NCBI RefSeq assembly: GCF_004564135.1
Contig: NZ_CP038255.1
Location: 342,501-406,500 of the forward strand
Direction: 5' to 3'
Source of the DNA: Terasakiella sp. SH-1
GTDB taxonomy: Bacteria > Pseudomonadota > Alphaproteobacteria > Rhodospirillales > Terasakiellaceae
DNA: 64,000 nucleotides
The notes under the pieces are model-generated. The model was not told where the DNA came from, did no database searches, and saw only the letters and a program-made list of their open reading frames with translations. Below are positions 43,995 to 54,300 of the stretch, piece by piece. The stretch's first letter is position 1. Each line of letters opens with the position of its first letter. A program made the translations under genes and the position numbers.

Positions 43995-44261
43995 TTAAAA
44001 GCTCACGACTCTATCTGCCTGATTAATCAGTTCGGCCAAATTCTCACAAGGCACCGTATCGGGGATGCCGCTCACTGTTGCGCGTGGGATGATTTCAGCG
44101 AGTTCGAGCATTTCAAAATTATCAATTTTGCCATTTGGGGCCAGCGGAGCTTCTTTCATAAAGACAAAATCAACCGAGTTATTGCGGATGGTCAGGCCAG
44201 CAGCCACCCGCATGGCTTCAGAGACATCACGGCGGGCCAGAACAAGGATATGTTTATTCAT
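43995..44261 (-). CDS. DsrE/DsrF-like protein (second of three)
   Basis: 88 residues, starting MNKHILVLARRDVSEAMRVAAGLT and ending ADRVVSF. The layout of a first beta strand, helix, and VDFVFM strand fits a DsrE-superfamily fold. One cysteine (TVPCENLAEL) lies far along the chain. Four-base overlap with the preceding gene indicates one operon. In sulfur relay systems DsrE/F/H or TusBCD pass persulfide; whether these do is unproven. Confidence 0.65.
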   Translation of the reverse strand: MNKHILVLARRDVSEAMRVAAGLTIRNNSVDFVFMKEAPLAPNGKIDNFEMLELAEIIPRATVSGIPDTVPCENLAELINQADRVVSF

Positions 44262-44551
44262 AGGCTGACCACCTTATCGGCTTTGGCGACAAGGCCGCTG
44301 TGGTGGAACTGGCTACCCACATCCACCGGGCAATCTAGCCCCGTCATATGAACTTTCCAGGCTTCTGCGCAGACAACGGCTTCATCACAAGATGAGGCCA
44401 CAAGATCGCTGAAGGCTTCATCGGCCAATGTCTTGACCCCGTCGCCTGTGAAAAAACAGCCCCAATCAAGGTCTGCACGCACACATGCTTCCCCCAAGGG
44501 GGCGGCAATACGGGTAGCCTCAGCACTGGAAATAACGAGGAGAAGGTCCAT
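44258..44551 (-). CDS. DsrE-family protein (first of three)
   Basis: 97 residues, starting MDLLLVISSAEATRIAAPLGEACV and ending ADKVVSL. The strand-helix pattern with FFTGDGV and the segment VVCAEAWKVHMTG is like the region around the active cysteine of TusD/DsrE. Upstream in-frame codons reach 44605 but ATG 44551 suits the first beta strand. The gene is divergent from queA, whose tRNA modification context makes a sulfur-relay role tempting but not shown. Confidence 0.7.
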   Translation of the reverse strand: MDLLLVISSAEATRIAAPLGEACVRADLDWGCFFTGDGVKTLADEAFSDLVASSCDEAVVCAEAWKVHMTGLDCPVDVGSQFHHSGLVAKADKVVSL

Positions 44552-44619
44552 TGTCTTTTCTATCGAATTCGTATAAGTTGCGCCGCCTTGATAGCACATC
44601 CACACACATGAGGAATAGT

Positions 44620-45654
44620 ATGAAAGTCGATGATTTCGACTTCGATCTGCCCAAAGAGCTGATTGCGCAGCGCCCGGTTACGCCGCGCGATGCTTCCAAG
44701 CTGTTGCGCATTGATGCAGATTTAAGCGATCATATTTTTGCAGACCTGCCTGATCATCTTAGTACAGGCGACCTGTTGGTTTTTAACAATACCCGTGTGA
44801 TCCCGGCTCGCTTAAAAGGCAAACGCGGTGAGGCCAATGTGGAAGTGACCCTTCATAAACATGAAGGCGAAGGCACGTGGATTGCCTTTGCCAAAGGGGC
44901 AAAAAAGCTGAAACCCGGCCAGACCATTATCTTTGATCATGATTTCAGTGCTGATGTGCTCGATAAAGACGGCGGTGAAGTCACCCTGAAGTTTTCCTGT
45001 GAGGGTGCTGCCCTGATGGAGGCTTTGGAAGCCCATGGCGGCATGCCGCTGCCACCTTATATCAAGCGTGAAGGCTTGGCCGATGAACAGGATAAGTCAG
45101 ACTATCAAACGGTTTATGCCGAAAAAGAAGGCGCGGTGGCGGCCCCCACGGCTGGCCTGCATTTCACAGCGGAACTGTTGAAAAAGCTGGAAGAAAAGGG
45201 CGTGAAATTTGCCTATGTCACCTTACATGTGGGGGCGGGTACCTTTCTGCCGGTGAAGGTTGATGATGTGGCAGATCATAAAATGCACGCCGAATTCGGT
45301 GTGGTCGATCAGGCAACATCGGACTTGATTAATGAAACACACGCGGCAGGCAAACGCGTGGTGGCTGTGGGCACCACATCCTTGCGCCTGTTGGAAAGTG
45401 CCGCGCCTGAAAAAAATGTCATGGCCCCGTTTGAAGGTGATACAGATATCTTTATCACGCCGGGTTATGAGTTTAAAATCGTCGATATGTTGACGACCAA
45501 TTTCCATTTGCCACGCTCCACCCTGTTTATGCTGGTGTCAGCCTTTGCCGGGTTTGAGCGTATGAAAAAGGCTTATGCCTATGCCATTGACCATGGCTAT
45601 CGTTTTTATTCTTATGGGGACGGTTCACTCTTGAGCCGCCATGATCAGATATGA
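44620..45654 (+). CDS. queA: S-adenosylmethionine:tRNA ribosyltransferase-isomerase
   Basis: A 344-residue enzyme transferring the ribosyl part of SAM to preQ1 in tRNA to form epoxyqueuosine. Family blocks include [55 protein letters not shown] and [17 protein letters not shown] at 44620 has a GAGGA site six bases upstream; an upstream in-frame start at 44551 overlaps the DsrE-like gene. It overlaps tgt by four bases (ATGA). Confidence 0.96.
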   Translation: MKVDDFDFDLPKELIAQRPVTPRDASKLLRIDADLSDHIFADLPDHLSTGDLLVFNNTRVIPARLKGKRGEANVEVTLHKHEGEGTWIAFAKGAKKLKPGQTIIFDHDFSADVLDKDGGEVTLKFSCEGAALMEALEAHGGMPLPPYIKREGLADEQDKSDYQTVYAEKEGAVAAPTAGLHFTAELLKKLEEKGVKFAYVTLHVGAGTFLPVKVDDVADHKMHAEFGVVDQATSDLINETHAAGKRVVAVGTTSLRLLESAAPEKNVMAPFEGDTDIFITPGYEFKIVDMLTTNFHLPRSTLFMLVSAFAGFERMKKAYAYAIDHGYRFYSYGDGSLLSRHDQI

Positions 45655-46781
45655 CAACTGACTTTAATTTTGAACTTTTAGGCACAGATGGCCCTGCGCG
45701 TCGTGGCCGTGTCCATACCGCCCATGGGGCGATCAATACACCTGCGTTTATGCCTGTGGGCACTGCGGCAACCGTGAAGGCTATGATGCCGGAATCTGTG
45801 GCGGATACAGGCGCGGAAATTCTGCTGGGTAACACCTATCATTTGATGCTGCGTCCCGGCGCTGAACGTATTGAAAAGCTTGGCGGGCTGCATAAGTTCA
45901 TGAATTGGGATAAGCCGATCCTGACCGATAGTGGCGGCTTTCAGGTCATGAGCTTGGCGCAACTGCGCAAGATCACCGAAGAAGGCGTGCGTTTTCGCTC
46001 CCACATTGATGGGGCCTATTATGATCTGACCCCGGAAAGCTCGACAGAAATTCAGCGTCAGCTTGATGCGGATATCACCATGTGTTTTGATGAATGTCCG
46101 GCCCTGCCAGCATCAAAAGAACGTGTGAATGAAGCCATGCAACTGTCCATGCGCTGGGCCAAACGGTCTCGCGACGCCTTTGTTGAGCGCCGGGGCTATG
46201 GTCAGTTCGGGATTGTTCAGGGCGGCACCGAAGAAGATTTACGAAAAGAGTCCGTGGAAAAGCTGGTCGATATCGGCTTTGAAGGCTACGCCATTGGCGG
46301 TCTGGCGGTAGGTGAAGGCCAGGAATTGATGTTCCAGACGCTGGATTACACCACCCCTGTCATGCCGACCGATAAGCCACGCTATTTGATGGGCGTGGGC
46401 AAGCCGGATGATTTGGTTGGGGCTGTGGCCCGTGGTGTGGATATGTTTGACTGCGTATTGCCGTCACGTTCCGGGCGCACGGCAGAAGCCTGGACGCGTC
46501 GTGGGTCGGTCAATCTGCGCAATGCCCGTCATAAAGACGATCCGCGCCCGCTGGATGAAAATTGTACCTGCCCGTGTTGTCGCAGTTATTCCCGTGCCTA
46601 TCTTTACCATCTGACCAAATCCAAAGAGATTTTGGGTCTGATGCTTCTGACCTGGCATAACCTGCATTACTATCAGGAACTGATGGCGGGTATGCGTGGT
46701 GCCATTGAAGAAGGTACATTCGAAAAATTTGTTATTGATTTCCATGCTCTTCGTGAGCAAGGCGATATTGAACCGATATAA
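45651..46781 (+). CDS. tgt: tRNA-guanine transglycosylase
   Basis: A 376-residue enzyme that exchanges guanine-34 of GUN tRNAs for preQ1. Catalytic aspartates are in [13 protein letters not shown] and [13 protein letters not shown]; the zinc site is [17 protein letters not shown]. It overlaps queA by four bases. A palindromic repeat separates it from queF, which supplies preQ1, so the three form a complete terminal queuosine set. Confidence 0.97.
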   Translation: MTTDFNFELLGTDGPARRGRVHTAHGAINTPAFMPVGTAATVKAMMPESVADTGAEILLGNTYHLMLRPGAERIEKLGGLHKFMNWDKPILTDSGGFQVMSLAQLRKITEEGVRFRSHIDGAYYDLTPESSTEIQRQLDADITMCFDECPALPASKERVNEAMQLSMRWAKRSRDAFVERRGYGQFGIVQGGTEEDLRKESVEKLVDIGFEGYAIGGLAVGEGQELMFQTLDYTTPVMPTDKPRYLMGVGKPDDLVGAVARGVDMFDCVLPSRSGRTAEAWTRRGSVNLRNARHKDDPRPLDENCTCPCCRSYSRAYLYHLTKSKEILGLMLLTWHNLHYYQELMAGMRGAIEEGTFEKFVIDFHALREQGDIEPI

Positions 46782-46789
46782 GATAATTC

Positions 46790-46856
46790 GTCGTCCTCGC
46801 GAACGCGGGGACCTTTATCCCATTTGAACGAGGTCCCCGCCTTGCGCGAGGACGAC
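46790..46856. repeat. Dispersed intergenic palindromic repeat (tgt-queF)
   Basis: Outer arms GTCGTCCTCGC (46790-46800) and GCGAGGACGAC (46846-46856) pair perfectly, and inner arms GCGGGGACCT and AGGTCCCCGC also pair. It lies nine bases after tgt. A long stem-loop can end or stabilise messages. Confidence 0.85.
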
Positions 46857-46868
46857 AAGGAATGAGAA

Positions 46869-47336
46869 ATGTCTGATCAAACTATTTATGCCGATCTGGA
46901 ACAGCTAGGTTCCACAACCGATTCACCGACCAACCCGGATGAAGCCAAACTGGAAGCGGTGAAGAATCCGCACCCGGGTACGGACTATCTGGTGCGTTTT
47001 ACCTGTCCTGAATTTACCTCGCTCTGCCCGGTAACAGGTCAGCCGGATTTTGCCCATATCGTGATTGATTATGTGCCGGAAGAGTTGTTGGTGGAAAGTA
47101 AATCTCTGAAAGTCTACCTCCATGCCTTTCGCAACCACGGGGACTTTCATGAAGCCTGCACAGTGGGGATCGCCAAACGTTTGGTCGAGTTATTGAAACC
47201 AAAATGGTTGCGCATCGGCGGTTATTGGTATCCGCGCGGCGGCATTCCCATTGATGTCTTCTGGCAAACCGGCGAAGCGCCTAAAGGGGTGTGGATTCCA
47301 GATCAAGGCGTACCGGGTTATCGCGGCCGGGGCTAA
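46869..47336 (+). CDS. queF: NADPH-dependent preQ0 reductase QueF
   Basis: A 155-residue short-type QueF that reduces 7-cyano-7-deazaguanine to preQ1. The catalytic Cys lies in [14 protein letters not shown], a nearby Asp follows, and [23 protein letters not shown] is the QueF motif. The active form is a tunnel-fold oligomer. Flanked by two copies of the palindromic repeat, at 46790-46856 and 47346-47411. Confidence 0.96.
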   Translation: MSDQTIYADLEQLGSTTDSPTNPDEAKLEAVKNPHPGTDYLVRFTCPEFTSLCPVTGQPDFAHIVIDYVPEELLVESKSLKVYLHAFRNHGDFHEACTVGIAKRLVELLKPKWLRIGGYWYPRGGIPIDVFWQTGEAPKGVWIPDQGVPGYRGRG

Positions 47337-47345
47337 CACTCTTTT

Positions 47346-47411
47346 GTCGTCCTCGCGCAGGCGGGGACCTTTATCCACTTTGAACAAGGTCCTCACTTTC
47401 GTGAGGACGCC
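47346..47411. repeat. Dispersed intergenic palindromic repeat (queF-gst)
   Basis: Same family as 46790-46856: begins GTCGTCCTCGCGCAGGCGGG and ends GTGAGGACGCC, with a few changes in the right half. It lies just after queF. Confidence 0.8.
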
Positions 47412-47422
47412 GAGAAAATAAG

Positions 47423-48067
47423 ATGCGCAAACTCTTTTATGTGCCCGATACGGCGTCCTTGGCCCCGCATATCATCCTGAACCGTTTGGCTCAGCCCTTT
47501 GAGCTGGTGAAAATGAGCAAGGAAGACGGCTCGCTTCATGAATATACCTATATTGAGCTGAACCCCAATCGCCGGGTACCCACCTTGGTGGATGGGGATT
47601 TGGTTCTGTTTGAATCGGCTGCGATTTGTTTACATTTGGCCGATCTTGATCCTGATAGTGGATTGATGCCGCCCTTGGGTAGTGCCAAACGGGCGATGGC
47701 CTATAAATGGCTGGTCCATATGACCAATTCCATTCAGGCCGACATGATGCTGTATTTTTATAAAGAGCGTTTTTCCAAAACAGCGCAAGGGGCCGAAGAA
47801 GTGCGTGATGTAGCGATTGAACGCGTCACCACCTTTATGCGCCAGATAGACGAAGCCTTAAATGATGGTCGTCCCTATTTGTGTGGCACGAACAAAACGA
47901 TTGTGGAAGATTACCTGTTGATGCTGGGGCGTTGGTTTGTGCAGATGGGCCAGGAAGGCAGGTTGAAATCCATGGCCCATTTGCATGCTTTGCTGGGAGT
48001 ATTGGAAGGTGATGTGGTGGTCAAGGCAACCTATGACGCAGAAGGGTGTACAGCCCTGTTTTCTTAA
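47423..48067 (+). CDS. Glutathione S-transferase family protein
   Basis: A 214-residue GST. The N-terminal thioredoxin-like domain (1-80) has the cis-Pro in RRVPTLVDGD and the glutamate/serine pair in LFESAAICLHLAD for glutathione binding. The helical C-terminal domain has the folding motif IVEDYLLML. A Ser or Cys near the start (PDTASLAPH) could activate glutathione. Substrate unknown. Its stop interlocks with that of the alcohol dehydrogenase gene in TTAA. Confidence 0.88.
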   Translation: MRKLFYVPDTASLAPHIILNRLAQPFELVKMSKEDGSLHEYTYIELNPNRRVPTLVDGDLVLFESAAICLHLADLDPDSGLMPPLGSAKRAMAYKWLVHMTNSIQADMMLYFYKERFSKTAQGAEEVRDVAIERVTTFMRQIDEALNDGRPYLCGTNKTIVEDYLLMLGRWFVQMGQEGRLKSMAHLHALLGVLEGDVVVKATYDAEGCTALFS

Positions 48068-49074
48068 AGTTCGATACAGACCTTGCCGAAATGCTGACCA
48101 CTTTCCAGATATTTAAAGGCGCTGGGGACTTCATTAAAATTAAAGGTGCGATCAATGACAGGGGTGATTTTATGTTCCCGGATAAAATCATTCATCCGCT
48201 CAAAGGCACTGCGTGATCCCACAGTGACCCCTTGAATACGGATGTTGCGCATTAAAATCAGCGGTAGCGGGATAGAGGAGGTATTGGTGCCGGTTAACAC
48301 ACCGATTAGGCTGATATGTCCACCGATGCGCACTGAGCGGATGGATTGTTCCAGTGTTTGTGCGCCACCCAATTCAATAATATGATCCGCCCCTTCTGAC
48401 CAGACGGACTTGACTTCGTTACGCCAGTTTGGATTATCATAATAATTGACCGTATGATCTGCTCCCAGTTCTTTGGCCATGGCAAGTTTTTGATCACTGG
48501 AAGAGGTGATTAGTACTTGTGCACCCACCGCCTTGGCAAAAAGAAGGGCAAACAGGGCGACCCCACCTGTCCCCTGTATGACAAGACTGTCAGATGAATT
48601 GAGATCGGCCTGTTCAAAAAGTGCACTCCAGGCTGTTAAGGCTGCACAAGGCAGGCTGGCAGCTTGCACATCGGTGAGGTGATCTGGCACCATGACGCAC
48701 GCCTTTTCATCGACTGCCATATATTGGGCTAATGTCCCGTCATATGCTCCACCCAAGGCATCGGGTAGCACATAAGGCGTTGCAGCCCCGTCAATCCAGT
48801 GAGGAAAGAAAATCGGACTGATGCGGGTACCAATGGGAAAACGCGTGGCATTGGGGCCTTGTTCCACCACTGTACCAACCCCGTCAGAACAGGGGACCAA
48901 GGGGGTTTTGACCGTTTTGCCATACGCCCCGGCAACGGTGACGAGATCCCGATAGTTAAGCGAACAAGCCGCCATTTTGATCAGGACTTGCCCGTTTTGT
49001 AATTTAGGGTAGGCCACCTCTTTGATATGGAGGTTTTCCAGGCCGAAGGAATTTTCAATCTGCCACGCTTTCAT
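48064..49074 (-). CDS. Zinc-type alcohol dehydrogenase/quinone oxidoreductase family protein
   Basis: A 336-residue medium-chain reductase. Cofactor site GTGGVALFALLFAKAVGAQVL near residue 169, and a substrate region NYRDLVTVAGAYGKTVKTPLVPCSDGVGTVVE. Cysteines for structural zinc are not evident, so it may be of the zinc-free quinone reductase type. It likely uses NADPH. Substrate unknown. Divergent from the ArsC/Spx-like gene, 96 bases away. Confidence 0.87.
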   Translation of the reverse strand: MKAWQIENSFGLENLHIKEVAYPKLQNGQVLIKMAACSLNYRDLVTVAGAYGKTVKTPLVPCSDGVGTVVEQGPNATRFPIGTRISPIFFPHWIDGAATPYVLPDALGGAYDGTLAQYMAVDEKACVMVPDHLTDVQAASLPCAALTAWSALFEQADLNSSDSLVIQGTGGVALFALLFAKAVGAQVLITSSSDQKLAMAKELGADHTVNYYDNPNWRNEVKSVWSEGADHIIELGGAQTLEQSIRSVRIGGHISLIGVLTGTNTSSIPLPLILMRNIRIQGVTVGSRSAFERMNDFIREHKITPVIDRTFNFNEVPSAFKYLESGQHFGKVCIEL

Positions 49075-49170
49075 GTCTTTATCTTTTATCCCTGTTAGAT
49101 TTTTCAGCTTGATTTAAGCATAATTTGGGCTAACTGTTGAACAATTGCTTTTGAAAATTATGTGGTAGAT

Positions 49171-49521
49171 ATGATTAAATTTGTTGGATTGAAAAATTGT
49201 GATACGTGCCGCAAGGCTAAAAAGTGGCTGGAGGCTGAAGGTTTTGACTATGAATATCAAGATGTACGCGCCGATGGATTAAATGCTGAGGATTTAAGCG
49301 TTTGGGCAGGTAAAGTGGGCTGGGAAGCCCTGTTAAACCGCCGTGGTACCACGTGGCGTACCCTTGATGAGGCACAAAAGTCTGATGTGGATGAGGCCAA
49401 AGCCATTGCCTTGATGGTGGAACATCCCGCCTTGATGAAACGCCCTGTTTTCCAATCTGGTGATCAAATCATCCTTGGTTTTAAACAAGAGCAAATGGAT
49501 GCTTTGCTTGCCCTGAAATAG
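49171..49521 (+). CDS. ArsC/Spx/MgsR-family protein (YffB-like)
   Basis: A 116-residue thioredoxin-fold protein. The motif CDTCRKAKKWL near residue 12 is the redox site of ArsC/Spx relatives, followed by DVRADGL and HPALMKRPVF with the conserved Arg-Pro. YffB-like proteins may use glutathione; arsenate reduction is not certain, and a transcriptional role like Spx is also possible. ATG at 49171 fits the fold; a GTG at 49162 is an alternative. The next gene starts 20 bases later. Confidence 0.85.
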   Translation: MIKFVGLKNCDTCRKAKKWLEAEGFDYEYQDVRADGLNAEDLSVWAGKVGWEALLNRRGTTWRTLDEAQKSDVDEAKAIALMVEHPALMKRPVFQSGDQIILGFKQEQMDALLALK

Positions 49522-49541
49522 GCCCTGATATCGGAGGGATC

Positions 49542-51191
49542 ATGACACAACAAACCGGTGCCCAATGTCTTGTCGACCAGCTGATCTTACATGGATCAGA
49601 CAAGATTTTTGGTGTGCCAGGGGAAAGCTATCTTAGTGTTTTGGATGCCCTTTATGATGCTGAACAGTTGAGCTTTATCACCTGTCGTCAGGAAGGGGGG
49701 GCGGCCATGATGGCAGAAGCTTATGGAAAGCTCACTGGACGGCCCGGTATTTGTATGGTGACACGGGGGCCGGGCGCAACCAATGCCTCAGCCGGTGTGC
49801 ATGTCGCTTTTCAGGATTCGACCCCGATGATTTTATTTATCGGGCAGGTGGGTCGTTCCATGCAGGAGCGTGAGGCTTTTCAGGAAATTGATTATCGTCG
49901 CATGTTCGGCCAAATGGCAAAATGGGTGGCCCAGATTGATGAGGCTGCGCGCATCCCTGAATTTATCGCGCGTGCCTTTCAAACGGCAACCTCAGGACGC
50001 CCCGGCCCGGTGGTGCTTGCCTTGCCCGAAGATATGTTGCGCGATATGGTTGGGGCTGAGGTTTCGCTATCTCCTTTTAAACCCGCTCAGTCTTATCCTA
50101 GCCCGCAGGACGTGGCGGCTTTTTCCCGTTTGCTGCAAGGGGCAGATAAACCTTTAATGATTGTCGGTGGGGGCGGCTGGTCAAGACAGGTTCAAAATCA
50201 GGTGGAAGACTTTTGCCAACACTATGGCTTGCCTGTGGCTGGGTCCTTTCGCTGTCAGGACTATATCAATAATGACTTGGATGTTTATGTGGGGCATGTG
50301 GGTATCGGGATTGACCCAAACCTGACATCCGCGATTGAAGAAAGCGACCTGTTGATTGTTTTGGGTGCACGTTTGGGGGAGATGACGACGAGTGGATATA
50401 GTTTGTTTTCGCCGCCCAAAACCACTCAAAAAATGGTTCATATTTATCCCTGTGGTGAAGAACTTGGGCGCGTTTATCAGCCGGATTTAGCAATGATTTC
50501 TACGATGCCCTCCTTTGGGGATGCATTGGCAGAGCTAGAAGTAGACGTTCCTGATTGGTCGGGATGGGCGCAACGCCTTCGCCGTATTTATGAAGAATTT
50601 ACCACTCCGATCCCCCATTGTGGTCAGATGCAGCTAGCTGATTTGGTTAGTCTGTTGCGCCAAACCTTAAGGGCCGATGCCATTATGACCAATGGGGCGG
50701 GGAATTATTCTATCTGGACCCATCGTTTTTTCCGCTATCGCCAATATGGGACACAGCTGGCCCCCACATCCGGTTCTATGGGCTATGGCCTGCCTGCTGC
50801 GATTGCTGCAAAGTCTTTATACCCGGAGCGCGAGGTGATCTGTATGGCCGGGGATGGCTGTGTGATGATGACGGTGCAGGAATTTGCCACGGCTGTGCAA
50901 TATGGGCTTAGGATTATCGTGATCGTGGTGAATAATTCAATGTTTGGTACTATTCGCATGCATCAGGAAAAACGCTACCCTGCCCGCATATCAGGGACGA
51001 ATCTACAGAATCCTGATTTTGCAGCACTGGCACAAAGCTTTGGTGGCTTGGGCTTGCGCGTTGAAAATAATGACGAATTTGTGACAGCCTTTGCAAAAGC
51101 CCAAAAGCATGATGGGCCGGCTCTTATAGAAGTTATTGTTGATAATCAATTACTTACGCCAACTTTAACGGTTGGCGCACTTCAGTCATAA
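49542..51191 (+). CDS. Thiamine-pyrophosphate enzyme, acetolactate-synthase-like
   Basis: A 549-residue ThDP enzyme. Catalytic Glu lies in FGVPGESYLS near residue 28. The PYR domain is followed by a central domain with a Rossmann-like region (IVGGGGWSRQV). The PP domain has the GDG...N motif AGDGCVMMTVQEFATAVQYG...VVNNSMFG. No small subunit gene is adjacent, so it may not be the biosynthetic AHAS; a decarboxylase or carboligase is possible. A GGAGGG site precedes the ATG. Confidence 0.85.
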   Translation: MTQQTGAQCLVDQLILHGSDKIFGVPGESYLSVLDALYDAEQLSFITCRQEGGAAMMAEAYGKLTGRPGICMVTRGPGATNASAGVHVAFQDSTPMILFIGQVGRSMQEREAFQEIDYRRMFGQMAKWVAQIDEAARIPEFIARAFQTATSGRPGPVVLALPEDMLRDMVGAEVSLSPFKPAQSYPSPQDVAAFSRLLQGADKPLMIVGGGGWSRQVQNQVEDFCQHYGLPVAGSFRCQDYINNDLDVYVGHVGIGIDPNLTSAIEESDLLIVLGARLGEMTTSGYSLFSPPKTTQKMVHIYPCGEELGRVYQPDLAMISTMPSFGDALAELEVDVPDWSGWAQRLRRIYEEFTTPIPHCGQMQLADLVSLLRQTLRADAIMTNGAGNYSIWTHRFFRYRQYGTQLAPTSGSMGYGLPAAIAAKSLYPEREVICMAGDGCVMMTVQEFATAVQYGLRIIVIVVNNSMFGTIRMHQEKRYPARISGTNLQNPDFAALAQSFGGLGLRVENNDEFVTAFAKAQKHDGPALIEVIVDNQLLTPTLTVGALQS

Positions 51192-51289
51192 GCCTTTTGG
51201 GGTGTTGCCCCTATGTAAAATGAGAGTACTAAGCTCAAATAATTGCCTTTGGCATGGGTTGAAATCCATATCTTCGTGAATTTTTCGCT

Positions 51290-51323
51290 CTTTCTATCGT
51301 ATCTTATACTTAAGGATAGAAAG
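51290..51323. promoter_or_regulatory. Inverted repeat upstream of the giant repeat gene
   Basis: CTTTCTATC (51290-51298) and GATAGAAAG (51315-51323) are perfect nine-base arms 16 bases apart, 48 bases before the start codon. It may be an operator or a leader hairpin of the giant gene. The 51192-51289 stretch holds no gene. Confidence 0.4.
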
Positions 51324-51370
51324 TCGTTTTGAAGGTGCGTTCTTCAGGGCGATAGAAATGGAGGCTTACG

Positions 51371-54300
51371 ATGGCAGACGATGATGTCAAGCAACCTGAT
51401 AATGAAGAAGGTGGCGATAACACGTCCAATGTGGAAACGGGCAATGTGGAAACGGGCAATGCAGAAGATGCGGTTATTCTGGATGAAATGACCTCCCTTC
51501 AAGATACCGAGGAAATGAACCTCGGTGGTCAAATGCAGGGCAAGGAAAATGCAGAAGGCGGCGCACAATATCAGGAAGATATGAGCTATATGGCCTCTGT
51601 CCACCAGGGTGGTTTTTCAACAGATCAGGACATTATTGACGGCATTATCCCCGAAGAAGATTTGGCCTTTGATAACGAAGAAGAAATCCGCGCCGATGAT
51701 GAAAGAAATGAACGTGACCTTGGTGAGGTTGACTTTGAATCCCGTGGTCGTCGTGGTCGTGTGGAAGACGAAGCCTCTCTTTTGGACATTGAACCCGATG
51801 AGGTCATTGACGAAGAAATCATTATTCCTGATGAAGAAGTGGTCGCACCCGCTTTAGACCCTGCTGATCCCAATGCCATCGACGGATCGGTTGGAACACT
51901 TGATCTTTTTTCTATTCCTCAGGCTGATGACGACGATGACGAGGAGATTGAAGAAGAACCGGAAGAGGAAGAAGAACCCGAAGAAGAGCTTATTGTCATT
52001 CAGCCAGATACGGATGCCCCTGTCATCAGCGGAAATATCTTCCCGGAGGCGGATGGTGATTATGATCCCAATGGTGATCCGATTATCATTCGTGAGTCTG
52101 ATATTCGTTCAAATGTTACCGATGAAAGCGACTATTCAATCAATGTGACGGCTCAATATCTGAAAGATCGCGGTATTGATGTTGAAATTTCCGGCCCATT
52201 TGGTGAAGAACCAAATCGCACCTGGGAAATCAAGTCTGGCGTCACCGATGAAGATAGCAATGTCGAAGTCACCATCATCTTAACCGACAGTGAAGGAAAC
52301 TCAACACAAGCCAGCCAAAGCTTCGGTTTTGACGTGGATAGTGCGGTTAATCATGATTCTGCAACCACTGAATATGGTGAGTCTGTTACGGTTGATGTTT
52401 TTGAAAATGATGAGCTGCTTGATACGGTATGGACAGCAGACCGTTCAGAATTTTCCGTGACACAACCTGCTGAAGGGGAAGGAAGTGTAACGGTTACTTA
52501 TGACGACAACAACAAGCCGATTGTCACCTATACCCCTGATGGTGATTTCAGTGGAACCACAACATTTACCTATACGGTCACGGATAATGTTCATAATGAA
52601 TTGAATACACCAAGCCCGGCGCTGATCAATTTTGATGAACTTCTTAATGATGTTGATGAAAGTACGATCACTCTGGGTGAATCCCCTAATGGTACTTTTG
52701 AACTGGTGAATGGGCAGATTGTCTTTACGAAAAATGATGATTTCGATGGTAAAGAAACGGAACTGACCTACACACTCACCGATAGCGAAGGTAATACCCA
52801 AACTTACACCGAAATTGTCAATGTGGATGATGAACCTGAAACTCATACGGCTACGGTGACAATTTCTGTTGGTGTTGATGGCACACCGGTTGTTGGGGAT
52901 ATTACGCTTGATGCAGGGGTGGAATATAACACCTACATCCTGAGTAAAGATGACCTGTTGGCGAACACGACAGATGCCGATACGGCGATTGCAGACCTGA
53001 CGGTGGGGAACCTATCAGGTGGGGACCATTTAACCATTACCGATAACGGCGATGATACCTGGACCATTGTTTCTTCTGAAGAGGGGATTGAGGAATTCTC
53101 CTTTACCGTCAGTGACGGCGATCATGACGTTTCCAAAACAGCCACCATCAACTTTGCCGATGTGGATAATAGCCTGGCCGATGATGCGGCCACCCTCACA
53201 GAAGATGGCTCCAAGACGATCAATGTTCTGTCCAATGACAGTATCATTGATGGCGGGGAAGTGACGAGTGTCACCCAGCCGGCCAATGGGGAGGTGACGT
53301 TCAATGCCGATGGCACGGTGACCTACACCCCGGATGCGGACTTTAACGGCACCGACAGCTTCACCTATACGGTCACAGACGAAGATAACGAGACCACGAC
53401 GGCGACGGTGACCATGACGGTGACGCCAGAAAATGACGCGCCTGTGGTGGAGAGCGTGACCCTGCCAGATGGGGTGGAATATAACACTTATACGCTCACA
53501 GAAGATCAGCTGCTGGCGAACGCTTCTGATGTGGATGGTGATACATTGTCTGTCACCGAAGTTACGGGTGGCTCCAACCTGGCGATCACCGATAATGGCA
53601 ATGGCACCTGGACGATCATCTCTGATGAGGAAGGTCTGGAATCCATCAGCTTCACGGTAAGTGATGGCACGACTGAGGTGGATCAGAGCGCCACCATCAA
53701 CTTTGCCGATGTGGATAATAGCCTGGCCGATGATGCGGCCACCCTCACAGAAGATGGCTCCAAGACCCTTAATGTTCTGTCCAATGACAGTATCATTGAT
53801 GGCGGGGAAGTGACGAGTGTGACCCAGCCGGCCAATGGGGAGGTGACGTTCAATGCCGATGGCACGGTGACCTACACCCCGGATGCGGACTTTAACGGCA
53901 CCGACAGCTTCACCTATACGGTCACAGACGAAGATAACGAGACCACGACGGCGACGGTGACCATGACGGTGACCCCGGAAAATGACGCGCCTGTGGTGGA
54001 GACCGTGACCCTGCCAGACGGTGTGGAATATAACACTTATACGCTCACAGAAGATCAGCTGCTGGCGAACGCTTCTGATGTGGATGGTGATAGCCTGAGT
54101 GTGACTGAGGTGAGTGGCGGCTCCAACCTGGCGATCACCGATAATGGCAACGGCACCTGGACGATCATCTCTGATGAGGAAGGTCTGGAATCCATCAGCT
54201 TCACGGTAAGTGATGGCACGACTGAGGTGGATCAGAGCGCCACCATCAACTTTGCCGATGTGGATAATAGCCTGGCCGATGATGCGGCCACCCTCACAGA

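Noticed and set aside
46673..46858. Small minus-strand ORF beginning MSSSRK between tgt and queF
   Set aside because: It is translation of the intergenic palindromic repeat plus the antisense of tgt.
51192..51230. GGGG...CCCC hairpin after the ThDP enzyme gene as a terminator
   Set aside because: Stem of only four pairs and no T tract.
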